Shown: positions 1 to 8,298 of the stretch, piece by piece
Layout of the letters: each line of letters starts with the position of its first letter
How positions within the stretch are numbered: position 1 is the stretch's first letter
Origin: Selenomonadaceae bacterium UBA3796
GTDB lineage: Bacteria; Bacillota; Negativicutes; Selenomonadales; Selenomonadaceae
Length of the DNA stretch: 31,819 nt
Direction of reading: 5' to 3'
NCBI GenBank assembly: GCA_002369175.1
Contig: DFES01000049.1
Location: forward strand, 5,490 to 37,308
The notes under the pieces: generated by a model
What the model was told of the DNA's origin: nothing
The model's input: only the letters and a program-made list of their open reading frames with translations
The model's database searches: none
Position numbers and translations under genes: made by a program

Positions 1-77
1 CGGGATGTAGCACAGTTTGGTAGCGCGCATCGTTCGGGACGATGAGGTCGCAGGTTCGAATCCTGTCATCCCGACCA
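1..77 (+). tRNA. tRNA-Pro (anticodon CGG)
   Basis: The cloverleaf can be folded by eye. A 7-bp acceptor stem pairs 1-7 with 67-73. A 5-bp anticodon stem pairs 28-32 with 40-44 around the loop TTCGGGA. A 5-bp T stem pairs 50-54 with 62-66 around TTCGAAT. The anticodon at 35-37 is CGG, which reads the proline codon CCG, and G follows it as expected for tRNA-Pro. The CCA end is encoded at 75-77. The gene is complete, and its promoter lies outside the window. It converges on purD. Confidence 0.96.
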
Positions 78-86
78 CGGCTAAGC

Positions 87-132
87 AAAAAGCTGATGCA
101 GGAAGCCATGTGCTTCGGCATCAGCTTTTTTT
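87..132. terminator. Two-way intrinsic terminator between tRNA-Pro and purD
   Basis: AAAAAGCTGATGC (87-99) pairs perfectly with 118-130. An inner stem pairs GAAGC (102-106) with GCTTC (112-116). The right arm runs into a T tract on the plus strand and the left arm gives a T5 tract on the minus strand, so it can end both the tRNA transcript and the long dapF-purD transcript, whose last stop codon is at 138-140. Confidence 0.85.
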
Positions 133-137
133 CTTTG

Positions 138-1424
138 TCAGGATCTGCTCGACCCGTATTCCAAAGCCCGATGGGCAATGTCCCTCCGGTAGAAGGCATC
201 CTGAAAATCTATCATTTTCACGCCCTCATAAGCCTGGGTCACGGCTTCCCGAATGCTGTCCGCCCTTGCCACAACCCCCAACACGCGGCCGCCGGCGGTG
301 ACGATCTTTCCATCCTTCCAGGCAGTTCCGGCATGAAAGACGAGACTGCCGGCCGACTTCGCGTCCGCAAGTCCCTTAATTTCCACGCCCTTAGCGTAGT
401 TTCCGGGATATCCGCCGGATGCCATGACGACACAAACCACCGCCCCTGTACCCCATTGGATTTTCGTTTTGTCCAGAGTTCCCTCTGCACATGCCATCAT
501 GATTTCCACGAGATCGCTTTCCAGGAGAGGCAGCACCACCTGTGTCTCCGGATCCCCAAAGCGAGCATTGAATTCCACAACCTTCGGCCCATCCTTTGTA
601 ATCATGAGTCCTGCATAGAGACAGCCTTGATAGGGACGCCCCTCTTCTCTCATGGCGGCAATGACGGGCTTCAGGATCTTTTCCTCCGCCGCCTGCACCA
701 TATCCGGTGTCATGACAGGTGCCGGAGCATAGGTTCCCATACCTCCGGTGTTCGGTCCCTTGTCCCCGTCATAAGCGCGCTTATGATCCTGGGAGGAAAT
801 CATGGGCACAATGGTTTCGCCATCGGTGAAAGCCAGAAGGGATGCCTCCTCCCCTTCCATGAATTCCTCAATGACAACACGGCTGCCGGCTCGCCCGAAA
901 GCACCGTCCTCCATCATGTCCCCGATGGCTCGGAGCGCCGTATCGAGATCCATGGCCACAATGACGCCCTTGCCTGCCGCAAGCCCATCTGCCTTGATGA
1001 CAATGGGCGCCCCTTCCCTTTTCACGTAATCCCGCGCAGCCTCCGCATCTGTGAACACCTCATATTTCGCTGTCGGAATGCCGTATTTTTTCATGAGGTT
1101 CTTTGAGAATGCCTTGGAACCCTCAAGCTCCGCCGCCTTCCCTGAGGGTCCGAAGGCTTGGATTCCCGCTTTCTTCAAAGCATCCGCAAGACCGTTTGTC
1201 AGCGGAACCTCAGGCCCCACCACAACAAGATCTATGTCCTTTTCCTGCGCCAACCCTACTACCGCTGCATTATCCTCAATGGAAATGCCACCGATGCACT
1301 CGGCTATGCTTTCCATCCCGGGATTGCCGGGGAGGGCATAGAGCTTTTCGCATTTCGGGCTTTGGGCGAGCTTCCAGGCCAAGGCATGCTCACGGCCGCC
1401 ACTTCCAATTACCAGTAACTTCAT
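138..1424 (-). CDS. purD: Phosphoribosylamine-glycine ligase (GAR synthetase)
   Basis: Joins 5-phosphoribosylamine and glycine with ATP to make GAR, the second step of purine synthesis, in the cytoplasm. The 428 residues match the family's usual length. The N-terminus has the PurD signature VIGSGGREHALAW (about 5-17), and an ATP-grasp domain follows with KADGLAAGKGV near 145-155 and NARFGDPE near 285. The ATG shares one base with the purH stop (TAATG) and has a GGTGGAG site at 1431-1437, so it is probably translationally coupled to purH. It is the last gene of the minus-strand purine run, with the terminator at 87-132 just beyond. Nothing looks damaged. Confidence 0.97.
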   Translation of the reverse strand: MKLLVIGSGGREHALAWKLAQSPKCEKLYALPGNPGMESIAECIGGISIEDNAAVVGLAQEKDIDLVVVGPEVPLTNGLADALKKAGIQAFGPSGKAAELEGSKAFSKNLMKKYGIPTAKYEVFTDAEAARDYVKREGAPIVIKADGLAAGKGVIVAMDLDTALRAIGDMMEDGAFGRAGSRVVIEEFMEGEEASLLAFTDGETIVPMISSQDHKRAYDGDKGPNTGGMGTYAPAPVMTPDMVQAAEEKILKPVIAAMREEGRPYQGCLYAGLMITKDGPKVVEFNARFGDPETQVVLPLLESDLVEIMMACAEGTLDKTKIQWGTGAVVCVVMASGGYPGNYAKGVEIKGLADAKSAGSLVFHAGTAWKDGKIVTAGGRVLGVVARADSIREAVTQAYEGVKMIDFQDAFYRRDIAHRALEYGSSRS

Positions 1425-2017
1425 TATTTCTCCACCTGTTCCTTGAGGTAGTGCTGAATTGCCGTATCATAATCTGCTGTATGGGCAAAGGCCTCCTGAG
1501 CCAGCTGCATGCGGAGCATTCCATTCACACAGCCGTCCTTTGCCACCATGGCAGCAACTTCATCATATCGGGAAGGATTTGTCACCACCGTGACGAATTT
1601 GAAGTTCTTCGCCGCAGCGCGAATCATTGCAGGGCCGCCGATATCAATGTTCTCTATGGCTTCCGCCAATGTAACATTCGGTTTTGCAATGGTCTCCTTG
1701 AAGGGATAGAGGTTCACCGCTACCAGGTCAATGGGTGTGATCTTATGTTCTTTCATTTCCCTCTGGTGCTTCGGATTGTCGCGTACCGCAAGGATACCCC
1801 CATGAATATAGGGGTTGAGTGTCTTGACACGGCCGTCCATGATCTCAGGGAACCCCGTGACATCACTGACATAGGTGACCGGCACCCCTGCCTCCTGAAG
1901 AGTTTTCATCGTGCCGCCTGTGGAAACGATCACCACGCCTGCATCATGCAGCTTGCGGGCAAATTCTACCACACCGGTCTTGTCGGAAACACTGATAAGC
2001 GCACGTTTGATTTGCAT
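1424..2017 (-). CDS. purH: IMP cyclohydrolase, stand-alone N-terminal PurH domain
   Basis: Closes FAICAR to IMP, the last step of purine synthesis. The 197 residues cover only the MGS-like cyclohydrolase domain of bifunctional PurH: ISVSDKTGVVEFA near the start, STGGT near 33, DGRVKTL and IHGGIL around 60-76, and ENIDIGGPAMIRAAAKN around 135-150. Typical PurH is about 510 residues and carries AICAR transformylase after this point. Here the frame ends cleanly and purD starts at once, so the transformylase domain is absent rather than frameshifted. The ATG at 2017 is chosen over an in-frame TTG at 2023, because the AAGGGGTG site (2025-2032) sits 7 bases from the ATG but almost touches the TTG. 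A separate AICAR formyltransferase elsewhere is inferred. Confidence 0.93.
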   Translation of the reverse strand: MQIKRALISVSDKTGVVEFARKLHDAGVVIVSTGGTMKTLQEAGVPVTYVSDVTGFPEIMDGRVKTLNPYIHGGILAVRDNPKHQREMKEHKITPIDLVAVNLYPFKETIAKPNVTLAEAIENIDIGGPAMIRAAAKNFKFVTVVTNPSRYDEVAAMVAKDGCVNGMLRMQLAQEAFAHTADYDTAIQHYLKEQVEK

Positions 2018-2030
2018 AAACAAACACCCC

Positions 2031-2648
2031 TTATTTTTTTTCTACAATCTTCACATGACGTCCTTCGACTTTCAGCCTGCCTTCCACATAGAGCTGGATG
2101 GCTTTGGGATAAATAATGTGTTCCTGCTCCAGCACCCGCGCTCCAAGAGTCTCCTCCGTATCATCATCCAGCACGGGAACTGCCGCCTGCAGAATAATGG
2201 GACCGCTGTCCATCCCCTCATCGACGAAATGAACCGTACAGCCGGAAATTTTTACGCCGTAAGCAAGTACATCCCTGTGTGCATGGGCTCCGCCAAAGGA
2301 GGGCAGCAGCGCAGGATGGATGTTCATAATTCTTCCGCTGTACTCGTGAACAAAATAGGGACTCAAAATCCGCATGAAGCCCGCCAATATCACCAACGTG
2401 ACACCGGATTTCCTCAATTCGGAAACCAGCACCCGTTCAAAACTCTCCCTGTCCTCATACAGCTTGCGGTTCACGCATACGCTGCGGATGCCTGCTTTCT
2501 CCGCCCGCCTGAGTGCCATGGCCTCCGGCTTGTCCGCCAGAACAACAGCAATTTCCGCCTCCAGGGAGCCTGCAGAGATGGCATCCATAATGGACTGCAA
2601 ATCTGTTCCTCGCCCGGAACAAAGAACACCCAATACCTCTTTAGCCAT
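2031..2648 (-). CDS. purN: GAR transformylase (10-formyl-THF dependent)
   Basis: Transfers a formyl group from 10-formyltetrahydrofolate to GAR to give FGAR. The 205-residue length is normal. Family motifs are present: GVLCSGRGTDLQSI at the N-terminus, LAGFMRILS near 88-96, NIHPALLPSF with the catalytic Asn109 and His111, and HFVDEGMDSGPI with Asp147 as the third catalytic residue. It overlaps the end of purM by 8 bases and is followed 13 bases after its stop by the purH start, so it is an internal gene of the operon. Confidence 0.96.
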   Translation of the reverse strand: MAKEVLGVLCSGRGTDLQSIMDAISAGSLEAEIAVVLADKPEAMALRRAEKAGIRSVCVNRKLYEDRESFERVLVSELRKSGVTLVILAGFMRILSPYFVHEYSGRIMNIHPALLPSFGGAHAHRDVLAYGVKISGCTVHFVDEGMDSGPIILQAAVPVLDDDTEETLGARVLEQEHIIYPKAIQLYVEGRLKVEGRHVKIVEKK

Positions 2649-3693
2649 GAAACACGCCGCCTTTGATGATCACATCGTGAAATCCCCCAACGACCCTGCC
2701 GATCTCATAGCAGTCTTCCTTTTGGGACTCCATGTATTCCCTGATCCTTTCCGCCTCGTCAGCCCCCGCAATGATGACCATGCCAATGCCCATGTTGAAC
2801 GTGCGGTACATTTCCTTCCATTCCACGTTGCCCCACTCCTGCAAGAGTTTGAAGATGACCGGCATCTTCCACGCATCGGCCCGGATCTCCACTGACATAT
2901 CCTCCGGCAGAGCCCGTGGGATGTTATCATAGAAGCCGCCTCCGGTGATATGCACCATGCCATGGATATCAAACCTCTCCACCAGAGGCAGACAAATCCT
3001 TGGGTAGAGCCTTGTGGGCGTCAGGAGTTCCTCGCCGATGGTCTTTCCCAGCTCCGCAATGTATTCATCGCCTTTAAACCCCTTCCGATCAAAAACGATC
3101 TTCCGCACAAGGGAATAGCCGTTGGAATGGACACCGGAGGAAGGCAATCCCAAAAGCACATCTCCCTCCATTACCCGCTGGCTGGTAATGAGTCGGGATT
3201 TCTCCACAACCCCCACGGCAAAGCCTGCAATGTCATATTCGCCGTCCGGATAGAATCCGGACATCTCCGCCGTCTCGCCGCCAATCAGCGCACACCCGGA
3301 CTCCCTGCATGCCCCGGCAACCCCCTTGACGACTTCTGCCACCTGCTCCGGCATCAGTTTCCCCACAGCGAGATAATCCAGGAAAAAAAGAGGCTCTGCG
3401 CCCTGAACAAGAATATCATTGACACACATGGCAACAGCATCCTGGCCGATGGTATCATGCTTGTTCAGAATAAATGCCAGACGCAGCTTCGTTCCCACAC
3501 CATCCGTGCCGGACACGAGGACAGGTTCCTTGTACTTTCCGCTGTTCAGGGCGAAAAGGCCGCCGAAGCCGCCCAGATCCCCCAGGACTTCCGGTCGATA
3601 GGTCGCTCTGACGCTGTCCTTGATGAGTTTCACCGAATAGTTTCCTGCGTCAATATCCACGCCGGCATCGCGATAGGTTAGCTTTTCTTCCAT
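2641..3693 (-). CDS. purM: AIR synthetase (FGAM cyclo-ligase)
   Basis: Closes formylglycinamidine ribonucleotide to AIR using ATP. The 350 residues start with the PurM N-terminus YRDAGVDIDAGN and contain GTDGVGTKL, MCVNDILVQGAEPLFFLDY, GGETAEM and HITGGGFYDNIPR. I prefer the ATG at 3693 because GGAGG (3699-3703) lies 5 bases upstream. A longer in-frame ATG at 3714, overlapping the purF stop and preceded by AGGGG, is also possible and would add 7 residues. FGAM synthase (purL or purSLQ), which makes the substrate, is not in this window. Confidence 0.95.
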   Translation of the reverse strand: MEEKLTYRDAGVDIDAGNYSVKLIKDSVRATYRPEVLGDLGGFGGLFALNSGKYKEPVLVSGTDGVGTKLRLAFILNKHDTIGQDAVAMCVNDILVQGAEPLFFLDYLAVGKLMPEQVAEVVKGVAGACRESGCALIGGETAEMSGFYPDGEYDIAGFAVGVVEKSRLITSQRVMEGDVLLGLPSSGVHSNGYSLVRKIVFDRKGFKGDEYIAELGKTIGEELLTPTRLYPRICLPLVERFDIHGMVHITGGGFYDNIPRALPEDMSVEIRADAWKMPVIFKLLQEWGNVEWKEMYRTFNMGIGMVIIAGADEAERIREYMESQKEDCYEIGRVVGGFHDVIIKGGVFHG

Positions 3694-3707
3694 TTGCTCC
3701 TCCATAT

Positions 3708-5138
3708 TCAACATTTCTTCCCCTGCTCGAAAACATACTTGCTATCCCCCACAGATGTCTCACCTTGGGCAACAGGATATGCACTGTTAAAGCAGGCATA
3801 ACACATGGACTCCGGATCCACGTGGGAAAAACTCTCCTTGAGACCCTCCAGGGAAAGGAAGTGCAGGGAATCCGCCTCAATGTACTGACGGATCTCCTCC
3901 ACGGACTTCGTGGCCGCTATGAGTTCCTTGCGGATCGAGGTATCAATGCCATAAAAACAGGGATAGCCGATGGGGGGAGAACTGATGCACATATGCACCT
4001 CTTTTGCCCCAGCGTTCCGCAGCATTCTCACAATCTTCCCGCTGGTAGTGCCCCGTACAATGGAATCGTCCACCAGGATGACGGATTTCCCCTCCACCAC
4101 GGAGCGTATGGGATTCAGCTTGAGCTTGACCGCCGTGTCTCTCTTCTTCTGCGTCGGCTGAATGAAGGTACGACCGATGTAGCGGTTTTTGACAAGACCC
4201 TCCATATATGGGATGCCTGACTCAAAGGCATAGCCGGATGCCGCCGTATTTCCGGAATCCGGCACGGAAATGACAATATCTCCCTGAAAGCCGCTTTCCC
4301 TCGCCAGGATGCGTCCCATCATGAAGCGCGCTTCATGGACGCTTTGACCATCTATGACGGAATCCGGGCGTGCAAAATAGATATACTCAAAAACACAGGC
4401 CGCGGATTCCTGGCCAAAGGCAAATTCATAGGATTTCACTCCGCTGTCATCAATGACCACCATTTCACCCGGTTCGATATCCCGCACGAAATGTGCATCC
4501 ACCACATCCAGTGCGCAGGTTTCCGAGGAGAGGATCCACGTCCCGTTATCCATCTTTCCGAGGCAGAGCGGGCGGAATCCCTGGGGATCCCTCGCGCCGA
4601 TGAGCTTGTCTTCCGTCATGATGGTCAGACAGTACGCGCCCTTGATCTTCCGCAGGCTCTCCATGACCTTGCCCTCAATGGTCTCCTTGCGGGATCTTGC
4701 AATGAGATTCACGAATACCTCAGAATCAATGGAAGTCTGAAATATCGTGCCCTGTTCCTCCAATTCGTGGCGGATCGCCGATGCGTTTGTCAGGTTGCCA
4801 TTGTGCGCCAGGGCAATCTTGCCGCCGGAGTAATTCACCATGAGGGGCTGCGTGTTCGCCAGCAGACTGGATCCCGTAGTGGAATATCTCACGTGCCCGA
4901 TGGCGATATACTGTCCCTCCATATGCGGCAGCTGATGGCGAAAGACCTCATTCACAAGACCCATGCCCCTGGACACATCCATCCATGCGCCATCTGTAAT
5001 TGCGATCCCCGCACTCTCCTGACCGCGGTGCTGTAAAGCATAGAGGCCAAGATATGTCATTTCCGAAACGTCCTCGCTGCGGGAGAACACTCCATAGACG
5101 CCGCATTCTTCCTTCCATTTGTTGTCAATATCGTACAT
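3708..5138 (-). CDS. purF: Glutamine PRPP amidotransferase (Bacillus type, Fe-S)
   Basis: Makes 5-phosphoribosylamine from PRPP and glutamine, the committed step of purine synthesis. The first 11 residues look like a propeptide that is cut off to expose Cys12 as the N-terminal nucleophile (ECGVYGVF). A type II glutaminase domain carries QHRGQES and HNGNLTN. The phosphoribosyltransferase domain carries the PRPP loop VILVDDSIVRGTT at about 353-365. Cys248, Cys394, Cys446 and Cys449 fall where the Bacillus subtilis enzyme binds its 4Fe-4S cluster, so this is the oxygen-labile Bacillus class. It has 476 residues, and an AGGAGAAG-type site precedes the ATG. Confidence 0.97.
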   Translation of the reverse strand: MYDIDNKWKEECGVYGVFSRSEDVSEMTYLGLYALQHRGQESAGIAITDGAWMDVSRGMGLVNEVFRHQLPHMEGQYIAIGHVRYSTTGSSLLANTQPLMVNYSGGKIALAHNGNLTNASAIRHELEEQGTIFQTSIDSEVFVNLIARSRKETIEGKVMESLRKIKGAYCLTIMTEDKLIGARDPQGFRPLCLGKMDNGTWILSSETCALDVVDAHFVRDIEPGEMVVIDDSGVKSYEFAFGQESAACVFEYIYFARPDSVIDGQSVHEARFMMGRILARESGFQGDIVISVPDSGNTAASGYAFESGIPYMEGLVKNRYIGRTFIQPTQKKRDTAVKLKLNPIRSVVEGKSVILVDDSIVRGTTSGKIVRMLRNAGAKEVHMCISSPPIGYPCFYGIDTSIRKELIAATKSVEEIRQYIEADSLHFLSLEGLKESFSHVDPESMCYACFNSAYPVAQGETSVGDSKYVFEQGKKC

Positions 5139-5227
5139 GCTTCCTTACTTCTCCTGTCTGTGCATTCGTGGAAAATTCTTCCGTTCCCCAAAAAGCGCAA
5201 AAAACAGCCGGAATCTACCGCACAGCA

Positions 5228-5713
5228 TCAAAGCTGAGCAGCAACACGAGCTGCTTTCTTCTCCACATCCTGAACCATTTTTTCCCGGTACGCCTGCAGT
5301 TTCTCCGCCAATGCCGCATCTGACACCGCAAAAATCTGCACAGCAAATACAGCTGCATTCTTCGCACCATTGACAGCCATGGTCGCCACCGGAATGCCGG
5401 AGGGCATCTGGACCGTGCTCAAAAGCGCATCCATGCCGTTCAAAGGTGTTGCATTGATGGGCACGCCGATGACGGGCAGGGTCGTATAGCTTGCAATGAC
5501 ACCGGCGAGATGCGCCGCTGCTCCCGCTGCTACAATAAATGCACGAACTCCCTTCTCAGGCGCGGCAAGAACAAAATCGCGCACCTTCGCCGGAGTGCGA
5601 TGAGCAGAGGCCACGGTCACCTCGACTTCCACACCGAACTGCTTCAAAAGGTCTACTGCCGGCTTCAGGATCGGCCAGTCAGAGTCACTTCCCATAACAA
5701 CAGCCACTTTCAT
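5228..5713 (-). CDS. purE: N5-CAIR mutase (class I PurE)
   Basis: Converts N5-CAIR to CAIR. Class I features are present: GSDSDWPI (8-15) for the phosphate loop, SAHRTP around 36-41, AGAAAHL around 63-69 and GVPI near 84. The length of 161 residues is normal. No purK lies beside it, so the N5-CAIR synthetase must be elsewhere if it exists. It lies 62 bases after coaBC and 89 bases before purF. I found no clear PurR box or riboswitch upstream, and it is probably read from the dapF promoter together with any weak internal start. Confidence 0.96.
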   Translation of the reverse strand: MKVAVVMGSDSDWPILKPAVDLLKQFGVEVEVTVASAHRTPAKVRDFVLAAPEKGVRAFIVAAGAAAHLAGVIASYTTLPVIGVPINATPLNGMDALLSTVQMPSGIPVATMAVNGAKNAAVFAVQIFAVSDAALAEKLQAYREKMVQDVEKKAARVAAQL

Positions 5714-5775
5714 GAGTTCGTCATCTCCTCACATTAAAACATCCATCTCATCATAACAGAGGATTTTCCCGCATG

Positions 5776-6984
5776 TCAACCACAGGGCAGGATTTCCTCC
5801 ACACGATCAAGAATAATCGCCGCCAGTTCCGCTTTTTTCATCAGCGGGTGCTCTTCCACCTTTCCATCCCTGAACATCAGGCGGGCAATATTCGTCTCTC
5901 CCCGAAATCCTGCCCCCGGCATGGTCACATCATTGGCCACAATGAAATCCAAATTTTTTTTCTCCAGCTTTTTCTTTGCGTATTCCATGAGATTCTGCGT
6001 TTCTGCCGCAAATCCCACAAGCACCTGGTGCTTCTTCATCCGGCCGAGTTCATAGAGAATATCCGGATTCCGCTCAAGTTCTATCGTCCATTCCCCGTCA
6101 GACTTCTTGATTTTCTGCTCTGACACATGCTTCACGCGGTAATCCGCCACAGCGGCTGCTTTGATGACCGCATCTGCGTCAGGAAAATCCTGAAGCACCG
6201 CACTGCGCATTTCCTCTGTCGTCTCCACACGCACTGTCCGAACCCCTTCCGGATCCGGCAGGGCGGACACCCCGGAAACCAGAACCACCTCTGCCCCTCT
6301 TTTCGCCGCCTCCTCGGCAATTCGATAGCCCATTTTCCCACTGGAGCGGTTGCCGAGGAAGCGTACCGGATCAATGGGCGCAATCGTGCCGCCTGCCGTC
6401 ACTAAAATCTTTCTGCCACGCAGAGAGCAGACTGCGGAAAAATGCGCCTTTACACAGGAAACGATTTCCACAGGCTCCGGCAATCGTCCCACGCCATCTA
6501 TACCGCAGGCCAGATGTCCCGATGCGGGAGGAAGGATCCTCATGCCCCTCGCCTTTAGTTTCTCCAGATTCTCCTGCGTCACGGGATTGGTATACATATT
6601 GCTGTTCATTGCCGGCGCCAGAAAGACAGGTGCCTGGGTTGCCAGAATCGTTGTCGTAAGCATATCATCCGCCATGCCGGCTGCAAGTTTTGCCACCAGG
6701 TTCGCCGTTGCGGGAACAACCAGGACGAGATCCGCCAGTCTTGCCAGAGCGATGTGCTCCACATTCCAATGAAGGACTTTCTCCCACATGCCTGTGTTCA
6801 CAGGATTGCCGCTGATCTCCCGAAAAGTGAGTTCCGTTACGAATTCCTGCGCCGCTCTTGTCATGATGACATGGACTTCAGCCCCCAGCTTTCTCAAACG
6901 ACTGGCAACCTCCACCGCTTTATACGCAGCAATGCCCCCGGTTACTCCCAAAACGATGTTCTTTCCTGCCAGATACTCTGCCAT
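5776..6984 (-). CDS. coaBC: Bifunctional phosphopantothenoylcysteine decarboxylase/synthetase
   Basis: Makes 4'-phosphopantetheine for coenzyme A: CoaB joins phosphopantothenate and cysteine with CTP, and CoaC decarboxylates the product. The flavin-binding CoaC half (about 1-185) starts with GVTGGIAAYKA and has the catalytic His77, the PAMNSNMY loop with Asn127, and Cys160 in LACGIDGVGRL. The CoaB half begins at ILVTAGGTIAPIDPVRF and has NRSSGKMG and the AAAVADY segment. Two adjacent ATG codons could start it. The one at 6984 is 4 bases from GGAGG and shares a base with the rpoZ stop, while the one at 6987 is only 1 base away. Confidence 0.95.
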   Translation of the reverse strand: MAEYLAGKNIVLGVTGGIAAYKAVEVASRLRKLGAEVHVIMTRAAQEFVTELTFREISGNPVNTGMWEKVLHWNVEHIALARLADLVLVVPATANLVAKLAAGMADDMLTTTILATQAPVFLAPAMNSNMYTNPVTQENLEKLKARGMRILPPASGHLACGIDGVGRLPEPVEIVSCVKAHFSAVCSLRGRKILVTAGGTIAPIDPVRFLGNRSSGKMGYRIAEEAAKRGAEVVLVSGVSALPDPEGVRTVRVETTEEMRSAVLQDFPDADAVIKAAAVADYRVKHVSEQKIKKSDGEWTIELERNPDILYELGRMKKHQVLVGFAAETQNLMEYAKKKLEKKNLDFIVANDVTMPGAGFRGETNIARLMFRDGKVEEHPLMKKAELAAIILDRVEEILPCG

Positions 6985-7418
6985 CATTCCTCCCGAACGT
7001 CTTCCGCGTCTTCCGCGTCTTCCATATCGCCGGCGTCTTCATATGCGGTTTCTTCATCCGCATCCTCTTCATCCGGTTCATCAGCATCTTCCGCTTCATC
7101 CTCGGGCAATTCCCGCACAGACGCTTCTGCAGCGTCAACGGCTTTTACTGCCTCGTCCTCCGGAGCATTGTTTTCTGCCGGCTCATTCTCCTCACGGTAA
7201 TCCTTGGTAATTTCGTAAGTGATCTTGCCTTCTACGATTTCTTCCAGTGCATTCGTCACATTTTTGGTTGACTGGTTCTTCGCTTTCACTTCTGCTCCCG
7301 TCATGAGCTGACGGGCACGGCGCGCCGCCAGAACAACCAATCCGTAGCGGCTGTCCACCTTCGTCATCAACGCATCCGTTGAGGGGTTCACCATGCTCAT
7401 CACTACATTTGTCTTCAT
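6984..7418 (-). CDS. rpoZ: RNA polymerase omega subunit with long acidic tail
   Basis: Omega helps fold and hold the beta' subunit in RNA polymerase. Residues 1-72 are the usual omega core (NPSTDALMTKVDSRYGLVVL, AARRARQL, NVTNALEEI, ITYEI). Residues 76-144 form a long extension made almost wholly of Glu, Asp and Ala with no predicted fold by eye. Typical omega proteins are about 65-90 residues, so the extension nearly doubles the protein. Part of it comes from a 9-bp tandem repeat at 6999-7024. The start overlaps the gmk stop as ATGA, with a GAGGTG site upstream, and coaBC overlaps its end. Gene order gmk-rpoZ-coaBC is common in Bacillota. Confidence 0.94.
   Translation of the reverse strand: MKTNVVMSMVNPSTDALMTKVDSRYGLVVLAARRARQLMTGAEVKAKNQSTKNVTNALEEIVEGKITYEITKDYREENEPAENNAPEDEAVKAVDAAEASVRELPEDEAEDADEPDEEDADEETAYEDAGDMEDAEDAEDVREE
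6999..7024. repeat. 9-bp tandem repeat inside rpoZ
   Basis: The unit GTCTTCCGC occurs at 6999-7007 and 7008-7016, and again at 7017-7024 with its last base missing before the pattern breaks. On the coding strand it gives repeated Glu-Asp-Ala near the C-terminus of the omega subunit. Because the unit is a multiple of three, slippage would lengthen or shorten the acidic tail without breaking the frame. Confidence 0.8.
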
Positions 7419-8017
7419 TTCTCAAACACCTCGAACATCTCTGTATTCAATTCCACGCGACAGTGCTCGGCTGTAAGGATCGCCTTGATCCGCATTACGG
7501 CCTCTTTCACGGTATCATTCATAACAACGTATGCATATCTCCGGCCGATGTCAATCTCTTTCCTGGCAGCCCCCAGCCGCTTGATGATGCTTTCTTCTGT
7601 CTCCGTTCCGCGCCCGCGGATGCGGCGCTCCAATTCTTCCAGGGATGGCGGAAGAAGAAAGATGAATACCCCTTCCGGACACTTTTCCATTACCTTCAAT
7701 GCACCTTGCGTATCAATCTCCAGCAGTATGTCCTGCCCTTCCGCCAGGCGCTCCTGTATCTTTTTCAAGGGTGTCCCGTAATAGTTCCCATAAACCTCTG
7801 CCCACTCCAGGAAGCCTCCTTCTCCGATCATTTTCTCAAAAGCCTCCCTGGAGAGGAAATAATAATTCACACCGTCCCGCTCATTTTCCCGTGGAAAGCG
7901 GGTTGTCGCCGAAATGGAATAGGAGATGCCCTTCATCTCCTTCATGAGTGCACTGCACACCGTCCCCTTGCCCGTACCGGATGCACCGGAAATCACCACC
8001 AGCAGTCCCTGTTTCAT
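7415..8017 (-). CDS. gmk: Guanylate kinase
   Basis: Phosphorylates GMP to GDP with ATP. The P-loop GASGTGKGT sits at residues 11-19. GMP-binding features follow (SATTRFPRENERDGVNYYF, then YGNYYGTP and EIDTQGA), and the lid region carries RRIRGRGTETEESI. The length of 200 residues is typical. It overlaps remA upstream and rpoZ downstream by four bases each (ATGA), so the three are tightly coupled. It links the purine genes to GTP supply. Confidence 0.97.
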   Translation of the reverse strand: MKQGLLVVISGASGTGKGTVCSALMKEMKGISYSISATTRFPRENERDGVNYYFLSREAFEKMIGEGGFLEWAEVYGNYYGTPLKKIQERLAEGQDILLEIDTQGALKVMEKCPEGVFIFLLPPSLEELERRIRGRGTETEESIIKRLGAARKEIDIGRRYAYVVMNDTVKEAVMRIKAILTAEHCRVELNTEMFEVFEK

Positions 8018-8289
8018 TTTTCCTCATCCTTCTTCAAATCCACCTCATCATTTCCGGCAACCCGATGGGCTATTGTCTCCGGCTGAACAGCCGAAAGTGT
8101 CACATGGTCGCTGTCCGTGATGACCACGGCACGAGTACGCCGCCCGTAGGTGGCATCAATCAGTCTTCCGGCATCCCTGGCTTCCTGAATGATACGCTTG
8201 ATTGGCGCGGATTCCGGTCTGACAATAGCAATGATGCGGTTTGCCGAAACAATATTGCCGAAGCCGATATTTATGAGCTTTATGTCCAT
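8014..8289 (-). CDS. remA: RemA/DUF370 family regulatory protein
   Basis: A 91-residue protein with the DUF370 signature INIGFGNIVSANRIIAIV followed by SAPIKRII, DATYGRRTRAVVI and DSDHVTLSAVQPETI. In Bacillus subtilis RemA binds DNA and activates biofilm matrix and osmoprotection genes. Whether it does so here is unknown, since many Bacillota carry it in front of gmk without a biofilm role being shown. GAGGCG lies before the ATG. The short charged tail (KKDEEK) overlaps the gmk start by four bases. Confidence 0.93.
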   Translation of the reverse strand: MDIKLINIGFGNIVSANRIIAIVRPESAPIKRIIQEARDAGRLIDATYGRRTRAVVITDSDHVTLSAVQPETIAHRVAGNDEVDLKKDEEK

Positions 8290-8298
8290 AATTTCGCC

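Noticed and set aside
42..1106. Long plus-strand open frame across the purD region
   Set aside because: It is antisense to purD, whose motifs are complete on the minus strand. The translation is rich in His, Arg and Cys and has no family pattern, as expected for a shadow frame.
5714..5775. Purine riboswitch or PurR box before purE
   Set aside because: The gap is only 62 bases, and neither paired PurBoxes nor the three-way junction of a purine riboswitch could be found.
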